This document shows, in pieces, positions 4,319-6,311 of a stretch of 6,311 nucleotides of DNA. This DNA comes from a bacterium ADurb.Bin374. GTDB lineage: Bacteria > Riflebacteria > Ozemobacteria > Ozemobacterales > Ozemobacteraceae. The first letter of the stretch is position 1; every line of letters starts with the position of its first letter. The translations under genes and the position numbers were made by a program. The DNA is taken from NCBI GenBank assembly GCA_002068715.1, contig MWAR01000482.1:1-6311 (forward strand). Reading direction: 5' to 3'. Below the pieces are notes generated by a model, which saw only the letters and a program-made list of their open reading frames with translations, did not search any database and had not been told where the DNA came from.

Positions 4319-6211
4319 TCACAGTTCCGTTCCGCACAGGACGACGCGGTTGCGGCCCTGGTCTTTGGCCTGATACATCGAGCTGTCGGCCTTCTGGATG
4401 AGTTCGTCCTTCGAATCGGCGTTCAGCGGGAAGCCGGCGACGCCGATCGAGATGGTGCAGTGCAGCGGCGGCTGCCCCGGCGCGAGCGCAGGGAAATCGA
4501 ACTTCGCCGTATCGCGTCTGATGCGCTCCGCGACGATGCGGGCATCCGACTGGGTCGTTTCGGGCAGGATGATGACGAACTCCTCGCCGCCGTAGCGGGC
4601 CGCGATGTCCGTCGACCTGATGTTGCGCCGCAGGATCATGCTCACCTCACGGAGAATGATGTCGCCCTGCTGGTGGCCGTACTGATCGTTGATCATCTTG
4701 AAATGATCGATATCGCAAAGCAGCAGAGAAAGGGTGGAGTTGTACCGGCGGCTTCGCTTCACTTCCTCGTCGAGGCGAAGCTGGAAATAGCGGTGGACAT
4801 ACAGCTTCGTGATCGAGTCGGTGATGGCGAGCGAGTACAGGCGGGCGTTTTCGTAGGCAATGACGGCCTGGGAAGCCAGTGTCGTGAAGAACTCGAGATC
4901 GTTCTCGGTGAAGGATTCGCCGTTGATCTTCTGGCCGATCTTCATCACTCCGTAGATCTCGCCTTCCTTCAGGAGTGGAATGTAGACGGAGAACGGTAAC
5001 GAGCGGTTCACGGCGAGGTAGCTCTGGAAGTTGGACGCTTTCGTGAGCTCGTGGGAGAGGATCGGCTTCTTTTCCTTCTCGAGGGTGGTCATGGCCCACG
5101 ATTCGGCGGGGTCCTTGGCCAGTCCATCGACCTCTTCAGACGAGATGCCCTTGAACGCCTTCACCTCGAGATCCGGCCGGTCTTCCGCGGAGAGCATCAG
5201 CACGCCCTTGTTGGCCCAGACCGTTTCGAGGAACATGTCGATCGAGCTCTTGATCAACTCTTCGAGGTTGAGCGTCGAGCTGAGCACCTTGCCGGCCTGC
5301 TGAAGCGCCATCAGGTTGAACACCTTCCGGTCGAGCTCGTTCTTCGTGGCCTCGGATTTCTCGTAGAGCGTTGCATTGTTGATCGAGGTGCACGCGAGGC
5401 CGACGACGGCCTGGATCAGCTGCCGGTCGGCATCGGAATAGGTTCCACCGTCTTTCTTCTCGCCAAGGACAACGATGCCGACAAAATGGTCCTTGATGCG
5501 CATCGGGAACATGCTCCGGATCGACCTGACGGCGTCGGTCTCGAACTCGGTGGCCATCAGGGTCAGATCGGTTTCGGCCGGTGACCAGCACTCATCTTCG
5601 GTTAATACATTTGTAGCTATTTTATTATCCGAATAAAACCGGAACTTCGCGAACAGTTCCGGCGGGAAGCCTAGAAGGTCCTTGATCGTGATCATGTCGG
5701 TGCGGTCGTTGTAGAGCATGATCGCCGCGCCGGTCGTCCCGATGCGCTCCATGAACAGTGTCAGAAGCGTGCGGATGAGCGAATCGATGCTGAGGGTGGT
5801 GCCCATCGACCGGCTGGCGGAATACAGGACGGACAGCGAGTCTACCTTCTGGGCCAGCTCCTTGTTCATGCTGCTGATCGTCTGCATGTAGTTCTCGATG
5901 GCCCCCCTCGACTCGACGAGGGTGCTGACGATCTTCGACATGCCCTGATGGACGTCCTGGACCGCCGCGAACTCGATCTTCTCGAGGTTCTGGTCGAAAT
6001 CGCCGTCCGCGATGTTGTCCGATATCTCGACGAACCGTCGGAGCGGCTTCATGATGCTTCGGTAGATGATGACCTGGACGACCACGGCGGTCGCGGCCGC
6101 GATCGACAGATACGGCACGAGTGGCAACTCGATCCCGTTTTTCCGGAAGACGAACCAGCCTGCCGCCCAGAGGGTGAGCAGATAGGTCTGGATTCGCAGG
6201 GTGAAATTCAT
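4319..6211 (-). CDS. Membrane HAMP-GAF-GAF-GGDEF diguanylate cyclase
   Basis: The 630-residue protein is predicted to make cyclic di-GMP from two GTP at the inner membrane. In order: two membrane segments (about 7-22 and 29-50) with only a tiny loop outside, a HAMP-like linker (51-103), a coiled stretch (about 100-135), two GAF-like domains (about 125-283 and 293-460), and a GGDEF domain (460-627). The active-site signature is GGEEF (541-545), with metal and substrate motifs CDIDHFKMINDQYGH (499-513). RSTD (532-535), five residues before GGEEF, is a product-inhibition I-site. The usual DxLTGLxNRRYF lead-in reads DSITKLYVHRYF. With almost no external domain, sensing is probably cytosolic through the GAF domains; no ligand can be named. 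The ATG at 6211 overlaps the preceding stop (ATGA), and yaaR and rapZ follow closely. Confidence 0.93.
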   Translation of the reverse strand: MNFTLRIQTYLLTLWAAGWFVFRKNGIELPLVPYLSIAAATAVVVQVIIYRSIMKPLRRFVEISDNIADGDFDQNLEKIEFAAVQDVHQGMSKIVSTLVESRGAIENYMQTISSMNKELAQKVDSLSVLYSASRSMGTTLSIDSLIRTLLTLFMERIGTTGAAIMLYNDRTDMITIKDLLGFPPELFAKFRFYSDNKIATNVLTEDECWSPAETDLTLMATEFETDAVRSIRSMFPMRIKDHFVGIVVLGEKKDGGTYSDADRQLIQAVVGLACTSINNATLYEKSEATKNELDRKVFNLMALQQAGKVLSSTLNLEELIKSSIDMFLETVWANKGVLMLSAEDRPDLEVKAFKGISSEEVDGLAKDPAESWAMTTLEKEKKPILSHELTKASNFQSYLAVNRSLPFSVYIPLLKEGEIYGVMKIGQKINGESFTENDLEFFTTLASQAVIAYENARLYSLAITDSITKLYVHRYFQLRLDEEVKRSRRYNSTLSLLLCDIDHFKMINDQYGHQQGDIILREVSMILRRNIRSTDIAARYGGEEFVIILPETTQSDARIVAERIRRDTAKFDFPALAPGQPPLHCTISIGVAGFPLNADSKDELIQKADSSMYQAKDQGRNRVVLCGTEL

Positions 6212-6311
6212 GCCCGGGCCTCGCAACTTAGATCCAGGGCGAAACGGGCATTGAGAGCGGCCGTGACGTCACGGGCAACCTGCGCAACATCCCGGTCGGC
6301 GGGGATGACGA
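6208..6311 (-). CDS. 3' end of an unidentified gene
   Basis: An open frame enters from the window edge and ends at TGA (6210-6208), giving 33 residues that begin VIPADRDVAQVARDV and end LSCEARA. The stop overlaps the ATG of the cyclase gene as ATGA, the usual sign of a tightly coupled operon. The amino-acid composition and largely G/C third positions fit a real C-terminal helix. One other minus-strand frame is open until a TAA about 20 bases upstream of the cyclase start but lacks this overlap. The fragment is too short for me to recognise a family. Confidence 0.5.
   Translation of the reverse strand, partial: VIPADRDVAQVARDVTAALNARFALDLSCEARA
6219..6222 (-). promoter_or_regulatory. Ribosome binding site deciding the cyclase start
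   Basis: GAGG on the minus strand lies 7 bases before the ATG at 6211. An in-frame TTG at 6226 would add five residues (MRGPG) but would overlap this site and has no good site of its own, so the ATG is preferred. Confidence 0.6.

Noticed and set aside
2228..4999. Several long plus-strand open frames opposite the secreted-protein, rapZ, yaaR and cyclase genes
   Set aside because: All overlap real minus-strand genes, have no recognisable family and start without convincing ribosome sites.
6212..6226. TTG start five codons upstream for the cyclase
   Set aside because: It overlaps the GAGG site that serves the ATG at 6211, and the ATG gives the ATGA overlap with the upstream gene.
6261..6274. 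Perfect 14-bp palindrome CCGTGACGTCACGG upstream of the cyclase
   Set aside because: It lies inside the coding end of the previous gene, and one such palindrome in a window of this size is not far from chance; no promoter is visible beside it.
1..6311. Mobile element, CRISPR array, toxin-antitoxin or defence system
   Set aside because: No transposase, integrase, spaced repeats, att-like duplication beside the tRNA or small coupled gene pair is visible; the genes are mostly housekeeping and regulatory.

Overview
This 6.3 kb window carries one co-directional block of genes, all on the minus strand. Transcription runs from high to low coordinates. The DNA looks GC-rich (about 60% by eye), intergenic gaps are short, and several genes overlap by a few bases. 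A signal-peptide protein with outer-membrane-like C-terminal strands suggests a diderm (Gram-negative-type) cell. SpoVG, a YaaR/DUF327 protein and a YvcJ/RapZ protein are families best known from Firmicutes but also found in several diderm phyla. My tentative guess, from general family knowledge only, is a deep-branching diderm lineage such as Candidatus Riflebacteria/Ozemobacteria. No sequence search supports this.

Layout in transcription order: (1) the last 33 codons of an unidentified gene (6311-6208), overlapping by ATGA; (2) a membrane-bound HAMP-GAF-GAF-GGDEF diguanylate cyclase (6211-4319); (3) a YaaR/DUF327 protein (4300-3845); (4) a RapZ/YvcJ-family protein (3824-2919) whose Walker A lysine is replaced by leucine; (5) a 73-base gap with an extended -10 promoter candidate and a palindrome that also covers the next ribosome binding site; (6) a secreted protein of unknown function, possibly outer-membrane (2845-1949); (7) spoVG (1952-1686), starting at a TTG that overlaps the previous stop; (8) a tRNA-Gln(UUG) gene (1620-1549); (9) a GlmU-type UDP-GlcNAc pyrophosphorylase (1499-474) lacking the acetyltransferase active-site region; (10) the first 145 codons of prs (435-1), running off the window.

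The downstream half has the same order as the spoVG-glmU(gcaD)-prs cluster of Bacillus, with a tRNA-Gln inserted and a secreted-protein gene coupled in front. The upstream half joins c-di-GMP synthesis to YaaR and to RapZ, a family linked to glucosamine-6-phosphate sensing in enterics. A plausible common theme is control of amino-sugar and cell-envelope precursor supply, but this is inference from neighbourhood. I see no mobile element, CRISPR array, defence system or obviously new multi-gene system. The points most worth checking are the truncated GlmU, the RapZ lacking its P-loop lysine, the palindromic promoter region at 2847-2894, and a short AT-rich rare-codon island inside the cyclase gene.
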